Shown one piece after another: positions 46,230-58,186 of a stretch of DNA of 64,000 bases. The position numbers were made by a program, and so were the translations under genes. The stretch is from contig NW_027133896.1 in NCBI RefSeq assembly GCF_037392515.1, forward strand, positions 469,148 to 533,147, read 5' to 3'. Under the pieces are notes generated by a model. The model was not told the origin of the DNA. It saw nothing but the letters and a program-made list of their open reading frames with translations, and made no database searches. How positions within the stretch are numbered: position 1 is the first letter of the stretch; every line of letters begins with the position of its first letter. This DNA comes from Haliotis asinina (taxonomy: Eukaryota > Mollusca > Gastropoda > Lepetellida > Haliotidae).

Positions 46230-47197
46230 GTAGACACGTCATTTGATGGTGTAGACGACAACAACCATCCATTTTGGTCATACTTGGATGAATTGGGCAT
46301 ACAACGCTCCATGATTGAGAAAATGAAAGATGAGAAGGTAAATATTTGGTTTAAAAATCGACGATGTTTTTGCACCAAAATGATAGTTTCTTAATAAGGT
46401 ATGTTATCCTGTTCTCAAGTCTACAGAGAAAACACATGTATGACAATAAAACAGTGTTTGTAAAATTTCTGTCTATACACAAACTTTAATGTACTGTACT
46501 ATTACAATTATAACTAAAACTTAATTATGGTATGTTATCATTAGTGTTCCATTTCCATGTTTACATTTAGTGCTTACTCCACTATTACACTAGTGCCACA
46601 TACTGCATAATGTGGAAATTCATTTGTTTTATGTCTCCAAGTTTACTATTCATGATGTCCATCATTTATGTCATTCGACGTCTGTCAAAAATAGTCTGGT
46701 TATATTAAGAGTTCAAGTAACATGTCAATAACTCGAATTATCCATTGACTTTGTATGCATGTATACAGCAAATACACCAGATACAGTAAGTTTTAAGTTT
46801 TCACTATTGTAGCATATCAAATGTCGGAATGAGAACCTTTGACACGAAGGCTCATCCAGGAATGTCGCAGAATTGTAAACTTCTTAAGGAATTGGTACTG
46901 TGACAGGTTGCACGTGCCGGTTTAAGGAAATATAACAAATAAGAAATGCTCTGTTCTTCTGTAGGTTGGACCTGATGTTGCTGATCTCTTAAGTGATGAA
47001 GACCTAAAGACACAATCTACTGAAACCACAGCAGAAAACAAGAGTAAGCTGATTGCAATTTTGAAAGGCAAGATTGAAAATCACAAGAAAGGGAGGTCTA
47101 AAAGACTCTCAGGTCATAAATTCACTGCAACTGCCACTGAAGAGGGAGCTTCATCAGAAGAGGAAATGCGGAATCCAAAAAAGCACTTTGGCAACAG
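46230..47197 (+). CDS. Two exons of a possible SAM-domain protein (partial gene)
   Basis: Exon 1 lies between TTTCAAACAG (ends 46,230) and the donor AAG/GTAAAT at 46,337/46,338. Exon 2 lies between TTCTTCTGTAG (ends 46,964) and the donor ACAG/GTATGC at 47,197/47,198. The join is in phase 0. Exon 1 encodes FWSYLDELGIQRSMIEKMKD. Exon 2 starts VGPDVADLLSDEDLK and continues ENKSKLIAILKGKI, then a basic and acidic tail (KGRSKRLSGHKF). The spacing of hydrophobic residues, LxxLGI and LSDEDL match a sterile-alpha-motif fold, which mediates protein-protein contacts. Upstream and downstream exons were not found. An exon set from an unknown multicopy gene is the main alternative. Confidence 0.45.
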
Positions 47198-48002
47198 GTA
47201 TGCAGAAAAAACTACAATTAAGATCAAACTGAGGTGGATTCACAGATCCGATCAAAAGAACACACAAATCAGGGAGAAAAGATGAGGAGGAACCCGTGAA
47301 ACAGCCATAAATAAAGATGCAACCCGCTCAGATATCATTGAGGTGGCGAACAGATACTTGCGGAACTGAGAATCAATTTTTGACTGAAACTTGAAGCAAC
47401 GAGTAAATACTCGAAATTTCAAGTTTTTGAAAGAAAAGAGATATTTCCCCATTTTCTGAATGCTACTACAAAGATTTAACAAAGATGTATCAAAGATATA
47501 GCAAAGATAGTAAAGTGGTGAATGTTACATATAATGTGTTTGATTAAAGATCGTCTTTTTTTATTAAAAGGTACCTCAAGACATCCATTTGATGTAAACA
47601 GGTTTTTTTTTTATGTTGATTAGATCATGAAACAATAAATAATGAAAATGTTTATTGCTTTTTTCTTTTAAGTGCTGCGTCGTTCTTGCAATTAAACTGC
47701 AACTAAACCTGTTCTTTTGCAGTTTGTATAAAACTACTAGTAGTATCGCGCTTTTTAGCACATTCTGTTTTCAGACAAATGTCGAACGGAACACGCCAGT
47801 GGGTTTTCAACATACGATGACCTGGAAGAGTGAAGACTGTTTCAATTTCTGGTCGAGTGCTCGGTATTTTTCGCTTCACAGGCTTCTTATGCAGTGGGAT
47901 CCTACTTAGCAATGTTTCACAAAGATGAAGTGAGGTAGTTATGGCGTTCCTCAATTTCTCATTTGTAAGTGCCAGTTTAGGACAGGAGGAAATCCTATGT
48001 AT
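47198..48002. other. No further exon recognised
   Basis: Downstream of the possible SAM-domain exons the frames close quickly. Poly-T runs occur at about 47,603 and 47,660. An acidic/basic stretch near 47,060-47,285 is part of the exon call above. Confidence 0.35.
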
Positions 48003-48536
48003 ACTACTCAAAAGAAGTTAGGGAACATTGATGAATTTTTTAATGAAAACTGACAGGAACAAAATACAAAGACAGAAGTGGTAAATTCATAATTTTGTGA
48101 GTGTAATGAAATCAAAATTCGTTATCAGCTCTCGATATTTGATAACATGATCATGTGGTGATGTCATGAAAGTCACTGGGGTCAAAATTGAAAATCAACG
48201 CTCAGATGCAACAGTCAGTAATGCCCTTAAAGCCCTTAAGGTACGTGCATTCGGTGGACAAGTGAGAAAGTGCACGTTTTCAATCTTTCTGGCGGCTATG
48301 TTGGGTAGATCGCAACCCAAATTTCCATAAAAATGTGAGGTTATCATTTTCAGATTTACGTGGCTCAAAATAATTCAAATGCTTTGTTTGGTCATAATGT
48401 GCTTCTAGTAACTGTAGACTCACAATTTCAAAAGTTAGTCTACGTCCAAAAATGATCATTTTCCAAATATTGAATGTATTCAAAGAAAAGTATTCCAAAA
48501 TATCAGTGTTCCCTAAATTGTCTTGACGAGTTTACT
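48003..48536. mobile_element. Non-autonomous TIR transposon (mariner-like MITE)
   Basis: The left end ACTCAAAAGAAGTTAGGGAA and the reverse complement of the right end, ACTCGTCAAGACAATTTAGG followed by GAACACTGAT, are imperfect inverted repeats of about 28 bp. Both are followed inward by CA(T/C)TGAT. TA dinucleotides flank the element, as expected for Tc1/mariner insertion. The 530-bp interior has no transposase frame. Confidence 0.6.
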
Positions 48537-49389
48537 AATGTGGTTTGCGATGCAGTAAAACTGTACTGGCGGACCAAGGATGATACAACACTGAAAGGAA
48601 GCAATGCATCCTCCCTTTAATGGAAAACTGCATGGAACAGTCCAAAGAAGTTTTGTTTTTATTACTATGCTCCTCTCTAGTATGAAGATGGCAATCCGCC
48701 ACCGATAAAAAAACAGAACATGGCATTTTCACGCAACACAGTAGAGTCATGTCTTGAATTTTACAAGTCCACATTTTACTTTCAAATATGTATTGTATGT
48801 ATCAAAAGAATTCTGTAACAAGTCCTATGAAAGTAAAGTTTAATTTCCCGTCTTAATATCTTGTACAGTTCTAAACCCTCAGATGCTTCGGTTGGCATTT
48901 CAAGTTAACAGTCTTCCGTTATTACAAAGCAGAGTTCTCTCACGGTGTCGTCGAAGGGGATCTCTTGTTTGGGGACTGTTTCTTCCTCGCAGAATGACAC
49001 TTCTTCTGGGTCAACGGCACAAAAACGATTTTCCATGATAAACAAGCAAGCAATATGTAGTGTATCAGATAACAATACTCTATCGTTGGCGGTACTGAAA
49101 AAATCCAATAAAGGTACAGAATGGGATTTAACCCATTCAGGCCCGGACCTAACGTATGATTCCTTTATTAAACCTTCAGAATGTCTAAATACACTTATTC
49201 CATTTCAAACGACCATATACTATCGACAGAATTAGAAATATGTATTCGTATTATTATTGAAAACAATCATTTCTTGGACATATGCTTCGGCAAAGTTGTC
49301 AAACGTAGGCCAATTCTACCCCCAGATGCTCTTGGGTCACTCAGGTCTCATGAAACACAAGGCAGATGGGAACAATATTCGTTATCAAC
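48537..49389. other. No gene recognised
   Basis: Frames of 67-96 codons occur on both strands around 48,900-49,235, with no motif. One plus-strand frame (49,181-49,498) runs into repeat copy C and is accidental. Confidence 0.4.
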
Positions 49390-51250
49390 TGTCTTTGTAA
49401 CCCTTGTACCAATACAACAAGCTGCATTAAAGGGTAATACTGGTATTTTGGAAAATGTAAACATAACATTTCCTCCAATACACAATCCGCCCATTTAAAC
49501 AGGGGAAACAAATACCTGTAACTGAAAGAAGCTGGTCAGTTGATGTAAGGGATAAGTTTTATCATTTGTTTGATTTTCCAATTTTGGAAAGGAAAAAACC
49601 CCAGCAAATTGACATATTTCCTTTACAATCGACTGAATGTCTTTGGAATGGAATTACTTTTAAGCAGTCAAAAGCTAGGAAGACTCAGAAAACTATCCAA
49701 TATGTGAGGAACAGTTATGTTACTATTTAACACTGTACAAAGTCAAAAGCTAAAAATATACATTGATACTATTAACTGTTATCTCATGCAAGATGGAATT
49801 CAAAGTGATCCATGATTAAATCGAAAATTTCGCATGAAATGACAGCAGTGCGGCAAGATACATATCTTTTTCTTCCTGCACACTCTCGTGTATATTGCGT
49901 AAGCACCATCACTTCACCATATTTTATCGACTAGTATGAAAGTGTGCGGGGTAGCAATCATCACAAGGTCCATTTCTATGTTAAACACCCAAGTGCGAGT
50001 CAACTTTTGAACCAATCGATAAACCTTTGATATTTTTTGTTTACATTGCAAGCAAGGTGGTCAAAACACTGGACAACTGGGCCAAGTTGCTCACAGAATG
50101 GCGGAAACAAGAAGACGGAAATACAGAAACACCAGACTACATTAGCATAGCTTTCAATAATTGTCCAGTCTGATAGAACTGTTATGGATGCTCTTTTGAC
50201 CAGCTACAGCACGACTGTACATATATAAAATATATTCTGTTGCTGAACATATAAATATATATTGATGGTAGAAATGCCATATGGACATGTGAAGAATATC
50301 TGCAGGATCAATCCATATCTAAGGGCACAATCAACATAATTTGCAACCACACAAGCAAATGTGCAATATAACCGTGATCTGTTTAGCCGGGATTTCAACT
50401 AATTTTACATGGAGTCGATTTAGATCAGAGACTTGGCAGTATATAATTGTAGACGCATTTATTTGCTTACATGTCTGTGAACTTCCGTGATAGATAGTCT
50501 TTTGAAACCAGTAAAAGTAAGATTTAGGCAACACGGGGACTGGACAACAAGGCGCGCCGATTTGGTTGACACGTCTTAATGAATCCCAATAGTGTAGAAT
50601 GTGCTGGTGATCACCGGATTGTCTGGTCCACAGCCCAGTATGTACAGACGCTGCCATATAGCTGGAATATTGGTAATGGTGGTGTTCATCAACAAAGAAA
50701 TAAACAAACGTTCTTGCATGCAATGTAATACAAAGTTATTAACATCCGAAAACACACGCGCATGACTTTTTCAGAGTAGGCCCGATTTTTTCAACCTTTT
50801 CCGATTGAGCTGGAGTGACAGGTTTGCCTTATTTCCTGTGCCGGTTTGTTCTGGGTTAATTAAGTTAAGAAAACATACTGTCCATGTAAGTTCTACAAAC
50901 TGTTCACATCCCAAAACACGTTCGTTGATGTGAAGCATTCGATTGTCAAACAGTATAGTAAATAAACTTACACAATATTTCATCCCTTCTCTCTCTGATC
51001 TATTGTAACAGTGCTGTAGCTGCCATGTAAAGTAAGTTTTCGAGATACGTTTTATATAAATATTATATACACCTTTCAAGGCCAGCTGGCTCCATAACTA
51101 CTACTGAAACATCGAATCCATTGACATAAGAATTTATCCAACGATAAAAATTTGTTCCTGCCCCACTGAAAGTTACCATGGTTTCGCTATAAAATAATAC
51201 CAAGAAATGTATAACTTTCACATTATTGTACAGCAGCTGCTAGCTCCTGA

Positions 51251-51459
51251 GTTAGTGAGTGTATGAGTTTAGTTTAACGCCGCACTCGGCAAGATCCAAG
51301 CTTTATGGCGCTTATCTGTAAACAATCAAGTGTGGACCCGACAATCCAGTGATGAACTGCCTGAGGTCCGATTGGGAACCGACGACATCAGTCAACCAAG
51401 ACTTTCATAGCAAACATGGGTTGCAGAATTTGTTTTTTACCTCGGATGTTCACGGGTCA
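51251..51459 (+). repeat. SINE-like repeat within copy C
   Basis: GTTAGTGAGTGTATGAGTTT, ACGCCGCACTCGGCAAGATC, CCCGACAATCCAGTGATGAA and a GATGTTCACGGGT end. The equivalent place in copy A (6,766-6,955) carries a recognisable relative, so the SINE unit was already part of the block before duplication. Confidence 0.82.
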
Positions 51460-52239
51460 CTAACATCTGAAGGGATGGTTCCATGTAACGTTCATGTAGG
51501 CATCAAAAGTGCTGTAAATCACCATAGTCATTTTATGGTGATCCAACTCCAGTTGTTAGAGTCTATTTTATGATATTCAGTATTTAAACAGTTTTATATT
51601 TACATACTCGTTTTAAGTTAATATTTGTGATATTCTAGTTGTTGTTACTGTTCCGCTGACCGTTTAACATTATAGCTTAACATTATGTGTTATGAATGTT
51701 GAACTTGCTTCAGTCAGAGCAGTAGTAAAATAATACTAATGTCACACACTCACCCATTTTCAAATAAGGAAGAGTCGAGTGTGCAGTTTCTGTAGCAGAC
51801 AAACTTTAAGTATGTTGAGTGTCTGGACGTCAAGACTTTTTGGAATAATTTACGTCTCTGTATAACAACCAGACAATCCAGTGATTGTCACTATGCGATA
51901 CAATGACGGAAGATGTGCTTGTGAATGACTATGAAATGGTGATGATACCAGGTGTTCACAAAGAGGTGACTGTATTCAGGTGGTACCCGTCTTAAACCTG
52001 TTGACATGAAGTAATCTTAACAATGGCTTCAGTCTTGACCGATATCTATGATAGATTGTGCTCTATCAGTCTTATATATATCTATATATATTCATTTTCA
52101 CGTAGCGCTGTAGTGTATATTGTGCTTTCCTAACATCTAACATGTCATTTACCAAATGTGAATAAAGTTCGCAATAAAACTGTTGTGTTTCAAACCTTGA
52201 CATACTGAAAAAATTTCATAATGGGAATTTGTGTAGTGT

Positions 52240-52322
52240 TCTTTTGTTTTGTTTTGTTGTTGTTTTTTTTGGTTGTTTTTTTTTGGGGTTGTTTGTTTAT
52301 TTGTTTTTGTTTTGTTTTTTTA
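52240..52322. repeat. T/G-rich low-complexity tract
   Basis: A run of TTTTGTTTTGTTG-type sequence with several poly-T stretches, lying inside copy C. It is not present at the equivalent site in copy A. Confidence 0.9.
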
Positions 52323-53029
52323 AATAAAAGATGCAAATTCACTTTCAGTGTGAATGTTGACAGATGCTGATTTTAGTTGAGAGGAGTATGAAGATGTCAA
52401 CGCGGGGTGGAACTATGAAAGTTGACGTTTTCAGTAGCTTGTTACGTGCTAGTTCCACACTGTTAGTATCCTCTGCTTGCTATCTGCTGAGTCGATAAAA
52501 CGGAGGAGGAAATTTAGATCAATATGATGGGTATGTTTCAGGCAAATTAACATCTGCACTTTTTATGGACTGAACTGTAATGTCATAGATTCACAACATA
52601 GCCAGGAATATTTTCATTCAATTCTCATCACTTATGTGTACACACTATTGATCCAAGTCCGAGCTCTGTGTATGCATATTAAATGATAGCTTGAAATAAA
52701 ACAAACCAGTTTATATTTGGAGGACAGGTAGATTATGGCAAGAATGGTAAAAAGCTGACCAGCCAGTAGTGGAGACAGTTTAGATTTTCTACATCTTTCC
52801 TACACTGCCGTGTCCCATCTTCGGGAGATTAGTCTTGTTTGTCAAGAGGTGTACACCTGCCATAGGGGCAACTTACAAACTGGGGGAAAAGTTTCCGATA
52901 AAAAGTGTTTGGTGTTACCATAAGTTACTTATTTATTTATTTATATATTTATTCTGAAATGTTTAATGTAAGATCAGAATCTACATTAAGTACACACTGA
53001 GAATTTATGCAGTTAATAGAATTACCAAA

Positions 53030-54284
53030 CAGGGGTGTGGAAATACTGTGCCGACTTGCCCGACATGCGTTTAGAATTCGCCTGGCAAGTCAAATTTTCA
53101 AGATTGCTTGTCCGTGGGCAAGTTGGGAAAATTCTGTCATATTAAATCAATATATGCCATATCATAAAGACATCTCGTAGAATCCTGATTCAAATCACAA
53201 TACTTAGCTTTCAAATGAGCATGTGATTGCTAGCAATGTTGTTTACCTGTCCCCCAACCCTACTTTGTGACAGTATCTGTTATGCACACTGCCATTGGTT
53301 GAGACGTGTGCGGCTCAGCCAATCATGTTACATGTAGTATAGGATGATGCTAGGCTTTCTCCTTTGCATGTTCGTACCGATTGTCGGTATCGTTACAAGA
53401 CGATCACAAATCAATAAAAATGGAGAAATTCATCACTGTAACTAAACGTTCTGATAAAGTTAAATGGAACAAAACACAAACTGAAAAGGATAAGGGCTGT
53501 AAAAAGAAACGAAAGCGAACATTCCAAGATGGTTGGAAAATTGATTACCGTGGTTAGCAGCAGACGACAATGGCACGTGTTACAGCAAGACGTGTCGGCT
53601 CTACCCACAGTTATCTGATAAAACATCGTGTTGTTTCTTGGAAAAGTTGTTGATCGCTGGCAAACCTTTACTTCGCATGAAACATCAGCAAAACATACGG
53701 CGTGCTATATGAAGTTTACGCAAAAGAAGTAGTTGAGGACTTAGTTAAAGCGTTCGCTAAAGTTGATTCCTGTGAGGTGGAACCTTATTAAAAACTTTTT
53801 AATACAGCGTTTGCAGTTGCAATACACAGCAGACCATTTACTGATTACCCCTTTCCTTGTCAGGTTCAGAAAAAATGGTGTTGATCTTGGTAATGACTAC
53901 CAAGGCAGTGATGCTTGTGTTGATTTCATAAAGACAATTTCTGATATCAATGGATGTCCGACCTGCAGTGATTAAATACACTCTTTCAGAATACTTTGTA
54001 ATTTGTGGTGATTAATATTAATGTGGAATTCAGCAAGCTATTTTCAGTATGGCACTTTTCCAGTAGTACATACATATCATACACTTATCATTTTAAATTC
54101 TGAAATAATCAGTACAAAAGACAACATTACACAATGAAATTATCATAATCATTTTTTATTCAGTACACAATATTAATCAAACAATAATTTAAAAAATTCT
54201 TGGCATGTAGGCTCTTCTGTTTTGCAAGTCAGTTTTTCCAGTTTACTTGACCAGGGGCAAATTGTTCTATTTCCACACGCCTCC
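53030..54284 (+). mobile_element. Probable hAT transposon, internally deleted and decayed
   Basis: The left edge CAGGGGTGTGGAAATA and the right edge, read in reverse complement as GGAGGCGTGTGGAAATAG, are imperfect inverted ends. CAGGGG-type starts are usual for hAT elements. Inside, the same strand carries a decayed zinc-finger frame (53,420-53,720) and a later stretch NGVDLGNDYQGSDACVDFIK (in 53,763-53,975), similar in style to hAT-derived ZNF862-like proteins. The element splits the right arm of the inverted duplication and has no counterpart in the left arm. A clean 8-bp target duplication was not found. TTACCAAA (left) and CCAAAGAA (right) share only part. Confidence 0.55.
53420..53975 (+). 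pseudogene. TTF-type zinc-finger / hAT-transposase-like (ZNF862-like) pseudogene
   Basis: Begins ATG at 53,420 with a short acidic/basic lead (MEKFITVTKRSDK) and KKKRKRTFQDGWKIDY. The frame then shifts near 53,555 to WLAADDNGTCYSKTCRLYPQ, and again near 53,625 to VVDRWQTFTSHETSAKHTAC. The CxxC...HxxxxxH arrangement after a basic KRTFQDGW lead is that of TTF-type zinc fingers fronting hAT-derived proteins. A continuation, GVDLGNDYQGSDACVDFIKT, follows in yet another frame. Two or more frameshifts and early stops make it non-functional. The catalytic hAT dimerisation domain is absent. Confidence 0.55.
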
Positions 54285-54699
54285 CAAAGAATATTTCAGT
54301 TAGGGCCGGCAAAGTAATTTTGCCAAGAAGGTTAACTTAACTCTCTGTTACATCATTGATTTTAAATGGTTTAATAACCATCATCTAGCCATTTCCCTTC
54401 CCCCGACTTACCACGCTGAACTTGTAATGAAGGAAACAAATGAGCCCACTCCAAACGGTTTCATGTGTAGAACTATAGAGAGTGGCAAAACAACAATGCC
54501 CATGGCTGTATGAGAAAGTGGGAGATTGCAACTTCCCCTTCATGTCGAGCAATATTCCAGCAGCCCCAGCCGTTGGTGTTTACTTTTCACAACTTTTGAC
54601 TTACAATCGAGCATGCTCTTCTCACCATGATTTCAAACAGCGTCCTTCCTCATTTGTTCAGTAGCTTTTCGATTTCATGCCCCGATACAACTTTCCTAA

Positions 54700-56160
54700 A
54701 GGGTTATAGCAGACATGTGGAGTAAATGTCTAAACTTGCTGCACAAATGAAAATGGTGTGTCCGCTGCTATTCCCCATTTTGCCTGTACAATGTCACGTT
54801 TGTTGTGTTATTTCTTTTGTCATATGTACATGTGCTCTCTGTCTCACAGCATTCATTCACCTGATGAAGGAGGAGGCCCATTTTACATAACGGTGCATTC
54901 CGATGTGTGTAGACATACATAACACTCTCTTCTTATTTGACTAGCCTTTCGCATATTTTAATGATGGTTGTCACTGTAGGCGAAGGATACGCCCACCTTT
55001 CCATGATCATGTAACATCATGACTATCTGATCGTGATTCATAAAAACATGCTATGCCATCACACAACAGGGCGAAAATCAGTGGATTGTCTGGTCCAAAC
55101 GCGATCGTTTACAAACAACACTGTAGAATGGTACCACTGATGAAACTAATATATACTCACAATATAGTCAGAATTGCTGCTTCTACTCAACAGAGATTTC
55201 TTTTGTTGATTACACCAGGACCCAACATTGGTATGGAGGAAAACACCCTCGTGTAATCAGGATGATAGACAATGAAACATCTGGCGTTGAGTAACTCTGT
55301 GTTCTTTTAAGTATGTTTACATATATTTCTTCACATCAGTTATTATTGAGACTGCAAATTGTTTACTAGTGACCATGGGATTTGTTTATTTATGGACATG
55401 CCATGGCTGAGCCTTAGCAAGAATTGATGATTTCTGTATCCACGCTAAAGGCGATTGTTTACAAACATACACCACGTGCTTTTTTATTTATAGCCTTTTC
55501 CCACTGCGCAACTCTATTTATTAAAACCGGATGTTGTGGTTTGCCGTGCTGTGTTTGATGTGAAAGGGAGTTCTTTTTGTCCCTGATTGTTGTAAGAGTG
55601 CACCTCTATCACTGTTTGATGAAAATGGTTCGATGACCTTTCAAACATTGCAATTTAAATATGACATAACAGGAAGACATGTTATATAGCAGTATATTGG
55701 CTGAATACTGGAAACTAAAGTAACAATTAATGAGATGGTTATCTGACCATAAATGCTTTGTCAACAGATCTCATCTCATGACGTCATCCACCGTTTTTTT
55801 CATGGAATTGTTTTGTCACAACAATAAATTTAGTAAACAAGAAACATATGAAGCTTCTTTCATAAAATAAATAAAGGTAGTTGCAATAATTATTGGGAAT
55901 GTTAAAAAAACAATTCATTTTTGGATGTTCTGGAGATTTGAAGTAATCACTAGTAGAGATCACCGAATATATATTTTTACGTGATTGTTCAATATCCTGA
56001 TTACAGCATTGCCCAAACGGAGCCTTAAGTGGTGTGATCAAAAACATGAAATGCACGTGTCTCCCATTTCTCGCTCTGTGCAGGCAGCACGTCTTGTGGT
56101 CAAAGACCTGATAAGAGAGAAGCGGCACTGGTGCTGTCTTTACGTTTTACAACAGTTAAA
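54700..56160 (-). repeat. Large repeat block D, inverted counterpart (right arm)
   Basis: Reverse complement of about 4.21-5.83 kb, with the matching anchors at 55,485-55,512 (28 bp, no mismatch), 55,107-55,125 and 54,931-54,944. TGATCAAAAACATGAAA near 56,035 mirrors TTTCATGTTTTTGATCA near 4,335, which marks the outer end. Confidence 0.8.
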
Positions 56161-56704
56161 ATCAACTTTATGTTGCGTTTGTCTTCGTCAATAAATTTCA
56201 TTAATTCGAAGAATAAAAATAAAAGAATGGAGGAAGAAAAACAACAAAAAAAAGAAACAAACACAATAAATGAAGTAAAAAATCAGAACAAAACAAAATA
56301 AGGAACACTCCAAAAAGCTTTGAACATGTTTAACGCTTAAAACATTAATTCTGTTCACCTTAAATAAGGTGTGCGGTGATGGTGTACTTAAGCTATGGTG
56401 CTGAGCTTGAGTGGAACTACGGTGACTACCGGCACGGATTCGAAACCTTCATCAGAAACTCCTGACACTGACAATTCCCCACAACGGTCCTCTGGGCAAC
56501 ACATACATCCAAAGAGAAAACTTTGAAACATAATTTGAAAACACTGATTCAGAATATCTGTAGCGCTATAATGGCAGGGCTTCAACATTATTTCATACAT
56601 GCGGAATGTGAATTTAATCGTCCTGAATGAAAACAATTTCCTGTTAGTGGTTAAGATAAGAACAGAATGGATCCAGTGAGAGGCATGCCCCTGGATATCC
56701 ACGC
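56161..56704. other. No gene recognised; A-rich tract
   Basis: A-rich low complexity at 56,205-56,300, then unassigned sequence with a 104-codon minus frame (56,388-56,702) that has no recognised motif. Confidence 0.4.
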
Positions 56705-56774
56705 AATGTGACTAACGTAGGTAGTGACATGTTCCTTTGAAAATACAACTAATGATGTACTTACAACTACAAGT

Positions 56775-56825
<51 letters not shown>

Positions 56826-56901
56826 TATTGGCATATTTGTAAGTACAACAGTGGTTGTATTTTCAAAGGAACATCTCATTACCTCCTACGTTTGTCACAT
56901 T
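56705..56901. mobile_element. Fold-back MITE with a (TA)n centre
   Basis: Arms of about 62 bp are inverted copies: AATGTGACTAACGTAGG...TTCCTTTGAAAATACAAC on the left and GTTGTATTTTCAAAGGAA...CCTACGTTTGTCACATT on the right. They enclose about 40 bp of alternating TA at 56,781-56,822. The whole unit could fold into a long hairpin. There is no coding frame except one forced by the TA run. Confidence 0.8.
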
Positions 56902-58080
56902 TTATACATATAACAAAATTGCGGGATTGTTGCACGAAATGGAACATAACTGAAAATGCCTGTTAATGTCCTGCTTCAGAGCTCCAGACATGTTTCTGTA
57001 CGTATATAACATGTTTAAATCTCGGGTCATTGCTAAACTTCAATAATGACGCATGTTAACTGCACTCTGAAGATGTATAGAGATATTAGAAGGTTGTTCA
57101 AGCGGTGGAACCGACACATCTATCGCCCAAACCCAGATACATGTGAATGAAGTAGTTGTACTGACGTAAACACGGTGTATTTTATGAGTCTACTGAAATA
57201 CAGTATATCTGTCATCGAGTCGTGTGAAAAAAAAAACTTGATATTTTGACAGTAAAATATCCGTTGTGAACACTGCTAACCCGCAACACCAGAAATCTGA
57301 ACTGAGGTAAACTCGCGCAAGGTAAGGCGTGACTCCACGCAACACAGCGAGGGACAGCCACTGAAGGTGCACTGAATGACCCGGCCATCAATAATCGGTG
57401 CGGGGTTTCTTCTATGGAGATGCCTAGACTTGCTGACTAACGGCAATACGCATGGCCTCAAACAAACACATACTCATGGCATAGGCACAGTTGTACAATC
57501 GACTCTTCTTTTAGCAGGGATTTCTAACAAAGAGGATGAAAGTGTTTTGGTCGTTTACTTTCTCTAGAGTGACCAGGTGTCACTGCAATGAAAAATATCT
57601 CGTGTTTGAAACTCCTTCCTACTTGAAGTATATCACAAAGTCTACCTGACATTTTTTGTTATTGTTACGACATACTGGTCTGTTTTTATGTATATTCACT
57701 ATCATTACCTTGGATGAAAGTAATGTTCAATTCTAAAAATGCATCAACCTGGAAAGTTTTGTGCTTCACCTCTTTCCTTCAATCACAGAATCTTCTTGTT
57801 TTGAGAAACTGTTTTCAAGTAAATAATGTACACAGACTGATAAGGAATATAGGTGTAACACCATACTTGCCTTTGATGAGTGTTCACATAAAATAAAATC
57901 TGAAACCTGTTTATTACAGTTGATAAATAGGTAATTTTCTGTTCCGGACGGTGTGAGGTAGGTGTTTCCATAATACCTGACTTTGTTCATTCAAATGGAA
58001 ACAAGCCAACTGCATGGAATCAGTTCCTAATACTTTTGGACGTATTTTTGTCCATTATTTAGTGGATGAGGGTGTATGAC
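56902..58080. other. No gene recognised
   Basis: Overlapping minus-strand frames at 57,190-57,461 and 57,766-57,990 are short and motif-free. Nothing is assignable. Confidence 0.4.
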
Positions 58081-58186
58081 TTAAGGCTGCTTTTAGCACG
58101 GCAATATCATGACCAGAAAAAAAATTCAAACATAGGTTTTCAACATGACGAGCGAACGCTTTAACCATTAGGCTACCCCACCGCCT
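58081..58186 (-). repeat. tRNA-derived SINE, truncated
   Basis: The minus strand reads GGCGGTGGGGTAGCCTAATG then GTTAAAGCGTTCGCTCGTCA, which contains a box A of the Pol III type (TAGCCTAATGG). The expected box B position holds a decayed ATGTTTGAATT. It ends in a CATGATATTGCCGTGCTAAA body similar to the GATATTGCTGGAATATTGC part of the main SINE-like family. The head is that of a tRNA-derived SINE common in molluscs (recall). Confidence 0.75.

Larger units (their letters stand above)
49390..52700 (-). repeat. Large repeat block A, copy C (right arm, inverted)
   Basis: Reverse complement of 6.2-8.7 kb in order. The CAATCCGCCCATTTAAACAG region at 49,486 matches the 8,600 end. 49,959-50,025 matches 8,091-8,160. 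The SINE-like module at 50,548-50,725 matches 7,385-7,560. AACAGTGCTGTAGCTGCCAT near 51,006 matches 7,180. A SINE-like copy (plus) is at 51,251-51,459, and 52,106-52,129 exactly matches 6,568-6,591. About 800 bp of extra sequence explains its greater length. Confidence 0.8.

Noticed and set aside
46230..46394. KVNIWFKNRR at the end of a 62-codon frame, reminiscent of a homeodomain recognition helix
   Set aside because: The WFKNRR part lies after a good splice donor (AAG/GTAAAT), and the preceding residues lack the homeodomain spacing. The stretch is intron read-through.
56724..56966. 80-codon frame containing an Ile-Tyr repeat
   Set aside because: It is created by the (TA)n run inside the fold-back element.
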